NCBI GenBank assembly: GCA_964244295.1
Contig: CAXTIG010000010.1
Span: 1 to 64,000, forward strand
DNA from: JAJAZB01 sp964244295
GTDB taxonomy: Bacteria; Bacteroidota; Bacteroidia; Cytophagales; Spirosomataceae
DNA: 64,000 nucleotides
Reading direction: 5' to 3'
Shown piece by piece: positions 56,461-64,000 of the stretch. Numbering within the stretch: the stretch's first letter is position 1; each line of letters opens with the position of its first letter. A program made the position numbers and the translations under genes. The notes beneath the pieces were generated by a model. It was not told the DNA's origin. It was given only the letters and a program-made list of their open reading frames with translations, and searched no databases.

Positions 56461-58077
56461 ATGCGCTTTTCCTCCGTCCTGCTGCTATCCCTGAGTTTGA
56501 CGTGGCCCGGCTGGTCGCAAACCTCCGATTCTAAAAGGCCCGAAGACCCGCCCCTCTCGGTCACCACGCACACGCTCCAGTTTGGCAACCGCACCCTCAC
56601 CTACAAAGCCACGGCGGGCTACATGCCCATCCGCGACGAAGCCGGGAAACTGCGGGCCAACGTGTTTTTCGTGGCCTACACCCGCGAAACGCCCGTCGGC
56701 CCGACCGCTGCCAACCCTAGCCCCGCCGAACCCGACGCGCTGCCCGGCGAAACCAGCCCGGCGGTCCCCGTTCGGCCCAACGAACCGCGCGCCCGTCGCT
56801 CCACCGAGGTAAAACCTGCCCCGACCCGGCCCAACGCCCGGGCGGTGACGTTCACCTACAACGGCGGCCCCGGCTCGGCTTCGGTGTGGCTGCACCTGGG
56901 CGCCATCGGCCCCAAGCGTGTGCTGATGGGCGACAAGGGCGAATCGCTGGCCCCGCCTTACCAGGTGGTGGACAACGACCTGAGCTGGCTGGCCTTCACC
57001 GACCTCGTGTTTATCGACCCGGTGATGACCGGCTACAGCCGCCCGGCGGAAGGCGTGGACAAAAAGGAATTCACGGGCTACGCCGAAGACATCCAGTCGG
57101 TGGGTGATTTCATCCGGCTGTACACCACGAAGTACGAACGCTGGGGTTCACCCAAGTTTCTGGCGGGGGAAAGTTACGGCACCACGCGCTCGGCGGGCCT
57201 GAGCGGGTATTTGCAGGATCGCCACGGGCTGTTTCTCAACGGCATCGTGCTGATTTCCGCCGTACTCGATTTTTCGACCATCGAATTCAACACCGGCAAC
57301 GACCTGCCCTACGCGCTCTTTTTGCCCACCTACGCCGCGATGGCCTGGTACCACAAGCAGGTGCCCGCTTACAATGACCTTAAATCCCTGCTGGCCGACG
57401 TGGAAAGCTTCGTGATGAACGAGTACACCCTAGCGCTGATGAAGGGCGACCGCCTCAGCGAAGCCGAGCGGCGAAGTCTAGCCGACAAACTCCACCGCTT
57501 CACGGGCCTGTCGGCCGAGTATTTGCTGGGGGCAAACCTGCGCATCCGCGACGACCGGTTTACGAAAGAACTACTGCGAAAAGACGGCAAAACCGTCGGG
57601 CGGCTCGACGGGCGCTTCACGGCCTCCGACTACGACCGGGGCGGCGAAACCACGGAATTCGACCCCAGTTACAACGCCACGATTTACGGACCGTTTACCG
57701 CCGCCGTCAACGACCACCTGCGGCGAGTGCTGAAGGTGGAAAACGATTTGCCCTATGAAATCCTGACGGGGCGGGTGCGCCCCTGGAACTACACCAACGT
57801 GCAGAACCAGTACCTCAACGTGGCCGAAACCCTGCGCAACGCGATGACCAAAAACCCTTTTCTGAAGGTGCTCGTCTGCAACGGCTACTACGACATGGCG
57901 ACGCCCTACTTCGCCACCGAGTACACTTTCCGGCACATGATGCTCGACAAAAGTTTGCAGCCCAACCTGAAAATGACCTACTACGAAGCCGGGCACATGA
58001 TGTACATCCACAAGCCCTCGCTCCGGCAAATGACCCGCGACGTGCTCGATTTTTACCGGGGCGCCCTGACGCGTTGA
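56461..58077 (+). CDS. S10 serine carboxypeptidase-like secreted peptidase
   Basis: The 538-residue protein has a signal peptide (residues 1-19, ending GWSQ). The oxyanion motif FTYNGGPGSASVWLHL lies at 131-146 and the nucleophile Ser238 in LAGESYGTTRSAG. The Asp is probably in CNGYYDMATPY and the His in YEAGHMMYIH, giving the complete S10 triad. A Pro-rich, charged insert (about 77-128) separates the first strands from the oxyanion motif. S10 enzymes remove C-terminal residues at acid pH. Confidence 0.9.
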   Translation: MRFSSVLLLSLSLTWPGWSQTSDSKRPEDPPLSVTTHTLQFGNRTLTYKATAGYMPIRDEAGKLRANVFFVAYTRETPVGPTAANPSPAEPDALPGETSPAVPVRPNEPRARRSTEVKPAPTRPNARAVTFTYNGGPGSASVWLHLGAIGPKRVLMGDKGESLAPPYQVVDNDLSWLAFTDLVFIDPVMTGYSRPAEGVDKKEFTGYAEDIQSVGDFIRLYTTKYERWGSPKFLAGESYGTTRSAGLSGYLQDRHGLFLNGIVLISAVLDFSTIEFNTGNDLPYALFLPTYAAMAWYHKQVPAYNDLKSLLADVESFVMNEYTLALMKGDRLSEAERRSLADKLHRFTGLSAEYLLGANLRIRDDRFTKELLRKDGKTVGRLDGRFTASDYDRGGETTEFDPSYNATIYGPFTAAVNDHLRRVLKVENDLPYEILTGRVRPWNYTNVQNQYLNVAETLRNAMTKNPFLKVLVCNGYYDMATPYFATEYTFRHMMLDKSLQPNLKMTYYEAGHMMYIHKPSLRQMTRDVLDFYRGALTR

Positions 58078-58141
58078 GACTGGCGCGAGTTTTTACGGGG
58101 GTTGACACCGAATTTAAATCCTTCACAACAACCCCTTTTTT

Positions 58142-58750
58142 ATGAAAACCCTGTTACTCGCCGCACTCTGCTTCGGCACCGCCGTGTCGGCTTCCGCCCA
58201 GGACCGGGATCGTGTGTTCAAACCCTTCAAATTCAACGTAGCGCTGGGCTACGCCAAGCCGCTGGGGGGTGGCGCTTCGGGCGGCGTGTTGTTTGCGCTG
58301 GAGCCGAAGTACAGCGTGGTGGAAGCGCTTGAAGTGGGCATCCGCGCCGAATTCGCCCTGACCGCCCGCTCATTTTCGTTCGACAACACCAATCAAAACG
58401 GTGAAGCCGAAGTCAAAGCGCTCAACTCGTTTTTGCTGACGGGAAACTACGTGTTTGGTACCGGCGGCTTCCGCCCGTACCTCGGCGCGGGCCTCGGCTT
58501 GTACAGTTTGGCGGGTACCACGGTCGAAGTCCAGAATGGTCAGACCAACGACGACTACGTGATCGAAGCCGAAACTAAATTTGGCTTCATGGGCCGGGCG
58601 GGGTTCAAGGCCGGGCACTTCAACCTGGGCCTGGAATTCAACGCCGTTCCAAATTCCTCGCCCCGGGTTCAGAACGTCACGCTCGAAAGCAAAAACTCCT
58701 ACCTCGGCATCAAAGCGGGCGTGGATATCGGCGGGGGGCGTTACCGATAA
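58142..58750 (+). CDS. Outer-membrane beta-barrel protein
   Basis: This 202-residue protein has a signal peptide (MKTLLLAALCFGTAVSASAQ) followed by about eight amphipathic strands (FNVALGYAKPLGGGASGGVLFALEP, FRPYLGAGLGLYSLAGTTV, SYLGIKAGVDIGGGRYR) typical of OmpW/porin-family small barrels. The C-terminus does not end in an aromatic residue. A terminator hairpin lies 18 bp after the stop. Specific role unknown. Confidence 0.82.
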   Translation: MKTLLLAALCFGTAVSASAQDRDRVFKPFKFNVALGYAKPLGGGASGGVLFALEPKYSVVEALEVGIRAEFALTARSFSFDNTNQNGEAEVKALNSFLLTGNYVFGTGGFRPYLGAGLGLYSLAGTTVEVQNGQTNDDYVIEAETKFGFMGRAGFKAGHFNLGLEFNAVPNSSPRVQNVTLESKNSYLGIKAGVDIGGGRYR

Positions 58751-58768
58751 AGAAAATAAACGTGGGCG

Positions 58769-58801
58769 AAGCCCCCGGTAATGGTACCGGGGGCTTTTTT
58801 G
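58769..58801 (+). terminator. Terminator of the beta-barrel gene
   Basis: 12-bp stem AAGCCCCCGGTA/TACCGGGGGCTT with an ATGG loop and a T6 tail. Confidence 0.85.
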
Positions 58802-58818
58802 TGACCTTTGTTGGAATC

Positions 58819-59322
58819 ATGTTCAACTTCTCCCTCCTCCAAAACGACCTCCGCGCCACCCCTGACGACCACCTCCGCGCCTTTTTCGGCCCGCAGGCCC
58901 GCTACTACCTCGACGTGGCGCAGGACTTCCGCGACGGCGCACCGTTTCGCTACAACATTGCCGCTTTTTTCCTGGGCTTGTTCTGGATGCTGTTCCGAAA
59001 ACTGTACGCCGTGTTCGTCATCACGGCCCTGCTCGTGGTCCTTGAACAGCAACTGGAGCAATGGCTCCTGCCCACCCTGGCCGCCAACCCGGCCTGGAAT
59101 ACCGTCACGAACCTGGTCACGGCGAGCCTGGTCGGGATGCTGGCCAATCGGCTTTACCTGCGTCAGGCCGTCACAAAAATCGCCGAGGTGACCGCTCTCA
59201 ACCTGGGCGAAGAGGCCACGATTACCGAGCTACGGCGGCGGGGCGGCACGAGTTGGGTGGGGCCGCTGGCGTTGCTGGCCTTCGTGGCGGCGGCGCTGTA
59301 CGCGGGGCTGGCGGCGGGGTGA
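58819..59322 (+). CDS. DUF2628 family membrane protein
   Basis: The 167-residue protein shows the DUF2628 block RAFFGPQARYYLDVAQDFRDG followed by FRYNIAAFFLGLFWMLFRKLY, then a hydrophobic pair (LYAVFVITALLVVLEQ, VTNLVTASLVGMLANRLYL) and a terminal helix (PLALLAFVAAALYAGLA). About three to four membrane helices. Function unknown. The ATG at 58819 is used because upstream in-frame codons lie in the terminator hairpin. Confidence 0.82.
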   Translation: MFNFSLLQNDLRATPDDHLRAFFGPQARYYLDVAQDFRDGAPFRYNIAAFFLGLFWMLFRKLYAVFVITALLVVLEQQLEQWLLPTLAANPAWNTVTNLVTASLVGMLANRLYLRQAVTKIAEVTALNLGEEATITELRRRGGTSWVGPLALLAFVAAALYAGLAAG

Positions 59323-59339
59323 TGGGAGGGGAAAAAGGC

Positions 59340-59770
59340 AAACAGCGTTGACAACTTTTAAAAAGTTGTCAACGCTTCAACGCGCAAGTGGTAGGCTGAC
59401 AAACGGGTACTGCACCCGATTTTTCGCTATTTTTCCGCTGAAACCCCGTTGTTCCAGGTGTTTGCACCTGGAACGTCCAATAAATGCCAATCTGAGATTG
59501 GCAGGCCGCGCTAGCGGCCAATGGGTCAGCAAGGTGCAGGCAGCCAGGAAGTACGTTGGTACTGCGGGGAAGTTGGCCGCTTTCGCGGCCCCTGATTTTA
59601 ATCAGGGGAAAGGAGGATTCGGGGGCAGATTGAAAACCGTTTCAACGGTTTACGGGCCACCAAACCGTTGAAACGGTTCCACCCAAGTTCCTTTTCCCAC
59701 CACTCAAGTGGTGGGCTGATAAATTTGCACCCGATTTTACGCTATTTTTCCGCTGAAAATCATTCGGTTG
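59340..59770. repeat. Palindrome cluster bounded by direct repeats
   Basis: Direct repeats of about 55 bp (59385-59443 and 59705-59758, sharing GCACCCGATTTT and CGCTATTTTTCCGCTGAAA) flank a 260-bp run of small palindromes: TTCCAGGTG...CACCTGGAA, GCCAATCTGAGATTGGC, GGCCGCGCTAGCGGCC, GGCCGC...GCGGCCCCTGATTTTAATCAGGGG and AAACCGTTGAAACGGTT. Outside lie GTTGACAACTTTT/AAAAGTTGTCAAC and CCCACCACTCAAGTGGTGGG. No gene is visible in the 462-bp gap. Confidence 0.85.
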
Positions 59771-59784
59771 CCTACCCACACCCC

Positions 59785-61800
59785 ATGAAAGGCTTTTTCA
59801 AAAACGGCCTTCTGCTCGTCGGTTTTTTACGGCTGGCGTTGGTTTGGGAAACCCACGCTCAACCACCGGCCTCCCTCCGCCACCGCCCCATCGTCCTCAC
59901 GACGGACACCCTGGGGGCCAACGGCTTGGTCATCTCCGACCGCGTTGGGTTTTACTTCGACCCGCTGAGTCGGTTAGCCCTCCCGGAAATCCGCCGTCAG
60001 TTGTTCAAACCCTATTCGCCCGACTCGATTGCCCGCGTCGAATCGGTGCGGAGTACGCTTTGGCTGCGGTTCGAGGTGGAGAATCAACGCCCCGGCGACA
60101 CCGCCCGGCTGGTGTTTTTCGCGGGCCGTCTGGCGTTTTTGACCTTGGTCGTCGAAGATTCGCTGGGCAACGAACGCAGCCGGGCATCGGGCGGCACCTT
60201 CGCCGCCTGGCCCGACCGCGCCATCGCCCACGACGGGTACGGCTTGCCCTTCGCGCTGCCGCCGGGCGAAAAGCGGACGGTTTTCGTTTCCATCAAACCG
60301 GATTACTTTTTCAAAACCGGTTTGAAAACGGTGGTTTTGTTTGAAAAAACCGCGTATTCGACGTACAAAAACGGGGCCTTTGAAGACAAAAAATGGCTGC
60401 TCGCTTTTTACGCGTTTACGTTCGGTTGCTTGTTTTTCGGGGCCGTTTTTACCTTGCTTCAGTACGGCTCCCGCCGCGATGCCGCCCTGGTTTTTTACGT
60501 CGGCGTGGTGTTGTTTTCGTTGCTGCGCATCGTGCGGGTGGTCGAGTACAGTCTGGAACTGCGGACGCTGTCGGCCCTCACGCCGATGTTCATTGCCTAT
60601 CTGCATTCGATGAGTTTGGGCAACATTTTTTTCTACGTGATTTTCACCCAGCAAATCCTTGATTTAAAACAACACGATCCGAAATTTTACCGCGCCACCC
60701 GGCTGATTTTGCTGATTTACGGGATTTGTTTTCCGATTTCGCTCTGGCTGCCCTCGCACTTCGTGGCCGATTCTGCCGTCCTCGCGTTTGCGTCCTACCG
60801 GGTTTCGGCGCTGGTGAGTTTGCTGATTTTGTTCAGCGGCGTGGTGCTGGTGGGGATGGCGTTTTACCGGAAGATTCCGATGAGCGGGTACCTGCTTTCG
60901 GCCATCGCGCTGTTTACGGTGGGCCACGTGGTGTACGTGATTCTCAACCTCACGACCGACGCCGACGGCACGGGGCCGTTTCAGTTTTGGATGGTGCCCT
61001 CGGTGTACATGTGCCTGGGATTGATCGGCGAAATGTTCGGGTTTTCGCTCGCGCTGGGCGAGCGGGCGCACCGCTCCGAGCGCGAAAAAACCATCCTGAC
61101 CGAGAAAAAACGGAACCTCGAAGACAAGGTGGCCGAGCGTACCCGCGAACTCCAGAAAGCCCTTTCCGAAGCGCAGGAAGCCCTGCTGAAAGGCCAGACC
61201 CTCGAACGAAAACGCGTCGCCTCCGAACTGCACGACAACCTCGGCGGCACCATCGCGGCGGTGAAGTTCACGCTGCAACGCATTGACTCCAAAAGCCTGA
61301 GCGCCCCGGAGCAGGTGATTTACGAACAACTCCAGCAAATGGTCGGCGAGGCGGGGCAACAACTCCGGTACCTCTCGCACAACCTGTTGCCCGACGCGCT
61401 GGAGGGCGGCGGCCTGGTGGAGGCACTGAAATCCCTGGTTCGGAAACTCAACCACACCGGCAAGGTGCAATTTGAACTCCTCGCCGACCCGGCCCTCCCG
61501 CGCCTCGACAAGCAGGCCGAGTTTAACCTGTACGTGATTTGTCTGGAACTCTGCACCAATTGCCTGAAACACTCCGGAGCCACCCGCACCACGCTGGAAC
61601 TGCGGCGCGAAGGCGACCAGCTCCACCTCCTCGTCGACGACAACGGCCAGGGCTTCGACCTCACCCAAACCAGCGCGGGCATGGGCCTGAGCAACCTCTA
61701 CGACCGGGCCAGTTCGCTGAGCGCCGTGACCCAGATCACCTCCTCGCCGGAGGGCGGGACGCGGACGAGTTTGCGGGTGCCCCTCCGGTCAGGGGGGTGA
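59785..61800 (+). CDS. 7TMR-DISM sensor histidine kinase (HisKA_3)
   Basis: The 671-residue protein has a signal/anchor segment and an extracellular 7TMR-DISMED2 domain (about 30-175). Seven transmembrane helices follow (about 190-405) and a coiled coil (TILTEKKRNLEDKVAERTREL). HisKA_3 has the phospho-acceptor in RKRVASELHDNLGGTIAAVKF and the HATPase domain has ICLELCTNCLKHS and VDDNGQGFDLTQTSAGMGLSNLYDR. HisKA_3 kinases pair with NarL/LuxR-type regulators, but none is adjacent, so its partner is elsewhere. The DISM domain is thought to bind carbohydrate-like ligands. Confidence 0.9.
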   Translation: MKGFFKNGLLLVGFLRLALVWETHAQPPASLRHRPIVLTTDTLGANGLVISDRVGFYFDPLSRLALPEIRRQLFKPYSPDSIARVESVRSTLWLRFEVENQRPGDTARLVFFAGRLAFLTLVVEDSLGNERSRASGGTFAAWPDRAIAHDGYGLPFALPPGEKRTVFVSIKPDYFFKTGLKTVVLFEKTAYSTYKNGAFEDKKWLLAFYAFTFGCLFFGAVFTLLQYGSRRDAALVFYVGVVLFSLLRIVRVVEYSLELRTLSALTPMFIAYLHSMSLGNIFFYVIFTQQILDLKQHDPKFYRATRLILLIYGICFPISLWLPSHFVADSAVLAFASYRVSALVSLLILFSGVVLVGMAFYRKIPMSGYLLSAIALFTVGHVVYVILNLTTDADGTGPFQFWMVPSVYMCLGLIGEMFGFSLALGERAHRSEREKTILTEKKRNLEDKVAERTRELQKALSEAQEALLKGQTLERKRVASELHDNLGGTIAAVKFTLQRIDSKSLSAPEQVIYEQLQQMVGEAGQQLRYLSHNLLPDALEGGGLVEALKSLVRKLNHTGKVQFELLADPALPRLDKQAEFNLYVICLELCTNCLKHSGATRTTLELRREGDQLHLLVDDNGQGFDLTQTSAGMGLSNLYDRASSLSAVTQITSSPEGGTRTSLRVPLRSGG

Positions 61801-61857
61801 TTCGGGGGCAACCAATCGTGGGAGGCTCCCAGCGGGTTCCGTCCGTCGGGAACGCCA

Positions 61858-63225
61858 TCACGCAACCAGGTGCCGCCAAATTACCCCGTACACATCGGTG
61901 GCCTGCACTTCGTCTGGGCCGACGGGGCCATCGGTGATCAGCACCGGATAATAATCTGGCAGCGTATCGACCGCCCCGTGCGAACCCTTCACCAACGAGG
62001 CATCCAGCGGAATCACGTTCATCAAATACCGGAACCCCAGTACTTTGCGGGCGAGCTTGTACCCGGCTTTCAGTTTGATGAGCGGGTTGGCAGGATCCAT
62101 GAACATCTCGACCGGGTCGTAGCCGGGTTTCCGGTGAATGTCCACCAACCGGGCGTAGTCGGGGGCTTTCTGGTCGTCGAACCAGTAGTAGTACGTAAAC
62201 CAGCTATCGGGTTCGGCCACGGCGACCAAATCGCCCGAACGGGCGTGGTGGAGGTGATGGGCCTTTTTTCCCGCTTCATCGAGCACCATCGCAATGCCGG
62301 GCGTCTTTTCGAGTAGCCGCTTTACCTGCGCCAACGCCGTCGGATCGTTGACGTACACGTGGGCAATTTGATGGTCGGCGGTGGCGAAGGCCCGGCTTGC
62401 CCCCGCGTCGAGTAATTCGAGTCCCTGTTCCACGCGAACCGAAATCAGACCCGCTTCCCGGAGAATCCGGTTGAGGTGTACCGGGCGACTGACGGGGTTG
62501 ATGCCGTACTCGGACAGCAGGATTACCTTCGCGCCTTTTTTCTCGTAAAACGCCACCAACTCCGCGCAGAGGCGGTCGATCTCGCCCAGTTCGAGGCCGA
62601 TTTTCGAGAAATCCGGCCCGAATTTTTGCAGGCAATAATCCAGGTGAGGCAGGTAGATCAGCGTGAGCGTGGGGTCGTGGGCGTCGTCCACCCACATCGA
62701 GGCGTCGGCAATCCAGCGGGACGATTTGAAGTTGGCGGTTGGTCCCCAGAAATTAAACAGCGGAAACGTCCCGAATCGGGCCTGCAACTGATCCCGCAAT
62801 TCGGGCGGATGGGTGTAGCAGTCGGGCATTTTCACGCCGTCGGCGTGGTACTGCGGGCGCGGCGTGGCGGAGTAGTCGGCGGTGGAGTACATGTTGTACC
62901 ACCAGAACATCTGGGAGCAGGTAAACGAGGGGTCTTCGCGGCGGGCCGTTTCCCAGATTTTCTCGGCCTGCACCAGGTGATTCGACTGCTTCCAAAACTT
63001 CACCTCGGCATCGTCGCGGTCGTACCAGCCATTGCCCACGATGCCGTGTTGGTCGGGAAACTGGCCGGTGAGGTAGCAACTCTGGGCGGTCGTGGTGACG
63101 GCGGGCAGTACAGGTTTGATGCGGGTCAGGTGCTTGCGGGCGAGGTAACTTTTCAAAAACGGCGTGTGTTCCCCAATCACACTCGTGCTCAACCCGACGA
63201 CATCAATCACGACGGTTTTGTTCAT
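61858..63225 (-). CDS. Alkaline phosphatase-superfamily protein of an ebo-type cluster
   Basis: This 455-residue type I phosphodiesterase/nucleotide-pyrophosphatase-like protein has metal-binding Asp8 in VVIDVVGLST and the nucleophile threonine in PAVTTTAQSCYLTGQFPDQHGIVGNGW. Further metal ligands lie in LPHLDYCLQKFG, LLSEYGINPV and ATADHQIAHVY. There is no signal peptide. It starts 5 bp after the EboE-like gene, as in ebo clusters that move a metabolite out of the cytoplasm; the phosphorylated substrate is unknown. Confidence 0.82.
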   Translation of the reverse strand: MNKTVVIDVVGLSTSVIGEHTPFLKSYLARKHLTRIKPVLPAVTTTAQSCYLTGQFPDQHGIVGNGWYDRDDAEVKFWKQSNHLVQAEKIWETARREDPSFTCSQMFWWYNMYSTADYSATPRPQYHADGVKMPDCYTHPPELRDQLQARFGTFPLFNFWGPTANFKSSRWIADASMWVDDAHDPTLTLIYLPHLDYCLQKFGPDFSKIGLELGEIDRLCAELVAFYEKKGAKVILLSEYGINPVSRPVHLNRILREAGLISVRVEQGLELLDAGASRAFATADHQIAHVYVNDPTALAQVKRLLEKTPGIAMVLDEAGKKAHHLHHARSGDLVAVAEPDSWFTYYYWFDDQKAPDYARLVDIHRKPGYDPVEMFMDPANPLIKLKAGYKLARKVLGFRYLMNVIPLDASLVKGSHGAVDTLPDYYPVLITDGPVGPDEVQATDVYGVIWRHLVA

Positions 63226-63230
63226 GGAAA

Positions 63231-64000
63231 TCAGGCGGTTAATCTTCCCTTCACCCAGTCCAGTTCCCGACTGATGGATTCCTCCAGGGGCACCTGCGCA
63301 TCGGCGGGCAATACTCCCCAGGTGTACGTTTCTACTTCCAGGTGGTTGGTAAACGGACGCTGCCGGTAGAGGTCAAGGACCGTTTCGATGTCGGCTTGCG
63401 TGGAGTCGAGCAGGCCGTAGGTAGCCAGAAAGAGGGGCACGTGAAAATGAATCCGCCATTCCCGGTGCCGTTCGGGAGAGGCCGCCGCGAGGGCTTCGGG
63501 CAGGTCGGGGTATTTGTCGAAGGTTCCTGCTGCCGTGCGGGCGACAACCTGGTGCAAATACGTGGGTTCATCGAACGCCCGCAGGGCCTCTAGTTTCCGG
63601 GCCGCGTCTTCGGAAAAATCGACCTTCAGCGCGGAACTCACCTGAATTTTCCCAACCCGGATTCCGGCCTCCGCCAGGGCATCGAGCACGGCGGCTGGCT
63701 CTTCGTAACTGACCGCCACGTGGCACACGTCATAGCAAAGTTGCAGGTGGACGCGGATGGCTTCGGCGGCTTCCTCCGCCGAAAAGCCCCGCGTTTCTTG
63801 CAGGTGTGCGGTACCCATCGGAAGCAGATGAGTCTGGTACCAGTGAATGAATTCGCCCGAATTCTCAAGAATGCCGTCCGGCTCCGGCTCAACGTCGAGG
63901 TGAAGCACCTTGCCCGTTTGCTGCCGGATAGTCAGCAATTCATCCAGCACCCGCAGCATGTTTTGGGTGGCCGTCCGGACCGTCTGGTTCAAGGCCTCCG
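63231..64000 (-). CDS. eboE: Metabolite traffic protein EboE, C-terminal part
   Basis: The open frame continues off the right edge, giving 256 residues of a TIM-barrel, xylose isomerase-like protein: KVLHLDVEPEPDGILENSGEFIHWY, LQLCYDVCHVAVSYEEP, VGKIQVSSALKVDF, IHFHVPLF and LEVETYTWGVLP. This matches EboE, a component of the ebo cluster found in cyanobacteria, algae and Bacteroidota and proposed to process or export a metabolite. The N-terminal third lies outside the window. Confidence 0.78.
   Translation of the reverse strand, partial: EALNQTVRTATQNMLRVLDELLTIRQQTGKVLHLDVEPEPDGILENSGEFIHWYQTHLLPMGTAHLQETRGFSAEEAAEAIRVHLQLCYDVCHVAVSYEEPAAVLDALAEAGIRVGKIQVSSALKVDFSEDAARKLEALRAFDEPTYLHQVVARTAAGTFDKYPDLPEALAAASPERHREWRIHFHVPLFLATYGLLDSTQADIETVLDLYRQRPFTNHLEVETYTWGVLPADAQVPLEESISRELDWVKGRLTA

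Overview
The window is GC-rich, densely packed chromosomal DNA from a Bacteroidota member, most likely order Cytophagales and close to Spirosomaceae. This rests on the family content: DUF1207, DUF4142 and DUF4783 proteins, several LytS/LytTR pairs, a 7TMR-DISM kinase and EboE. It also rests on promoters of the Bacteroidota form TTG-N19/20-TAnnTTTG and the near absence of Shine-Dalgarno sites. No rRNA, tRNA, CRISPR array, prophage or complete insertion sequence was found. Family names come from motif recognition, not from database searches.

Layout: 0.1-3.3 kb is a haem uptake and use operon (permease, ATPase, HmuS). 3.3-10 kb holds a histidine phosphatase, a metallophosphoesterase, a coiled-coil repeat protein, a LytS/LytTR pair, an aldo/keto reductase and a flavin monooxygenase. 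10-16 kb has a secreted S9 peptidase, a small AT-richer pair of unknown genes, a DUF4142 lipoprotein and a secreted hydrolase. 15.6-23 kb has a LOV-like PAS protein, a CWC zinc protein, a thioesterase, metE behind a cobalamin riboswitch, and a SNF2 ATPase. 23-28.4 kb carries a quinone oxidoreductase after a three-gene cassette of one AAA+ ATPase with TPRs and two TPR-membrane proteins. 28.4-33 kb is housekeeping (cytochrome c, MurQ, DUF1207, M20 peptidase, PlsY). 33-41 kb is a TetR-thioesterase-TolC-adaptor-RND efflux operon, interrupted on the opposite strand by a DUF4160/DUF2442 pair. 41-46 kb has phosphosulfolactate synthase, DedA, AroE, RibD, PurN and a PyrR-like PRTase. 46-52 kb holds small unknowns, a Crp/Fnr regulator, a Gfo/Idh oxidoreductase, a Cys/Met-metabolism PLP enzyme and a serine hydrolase. 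52-56 kb is a two-kinase/one-regulator LytTR system. 56.4-61.8 kb has an S10 carboxypeptidase, a beta-barrel protein, a DUF2628 protein and an orphan 7TMR-DISM kinase. The right edge enters what looks like an ebo metabolite-traffic cluster.

The most unusual global feature is that a large share of intergenic gaps hold long, often perfect inverted repeats (15-44 bp arms). They fall into several arm families, some nested inside each other. Several elements with unrelated arms share the same loop word, TGGCTACCGAC. Some arms extend into stop codons or the last codons of flanking genes.
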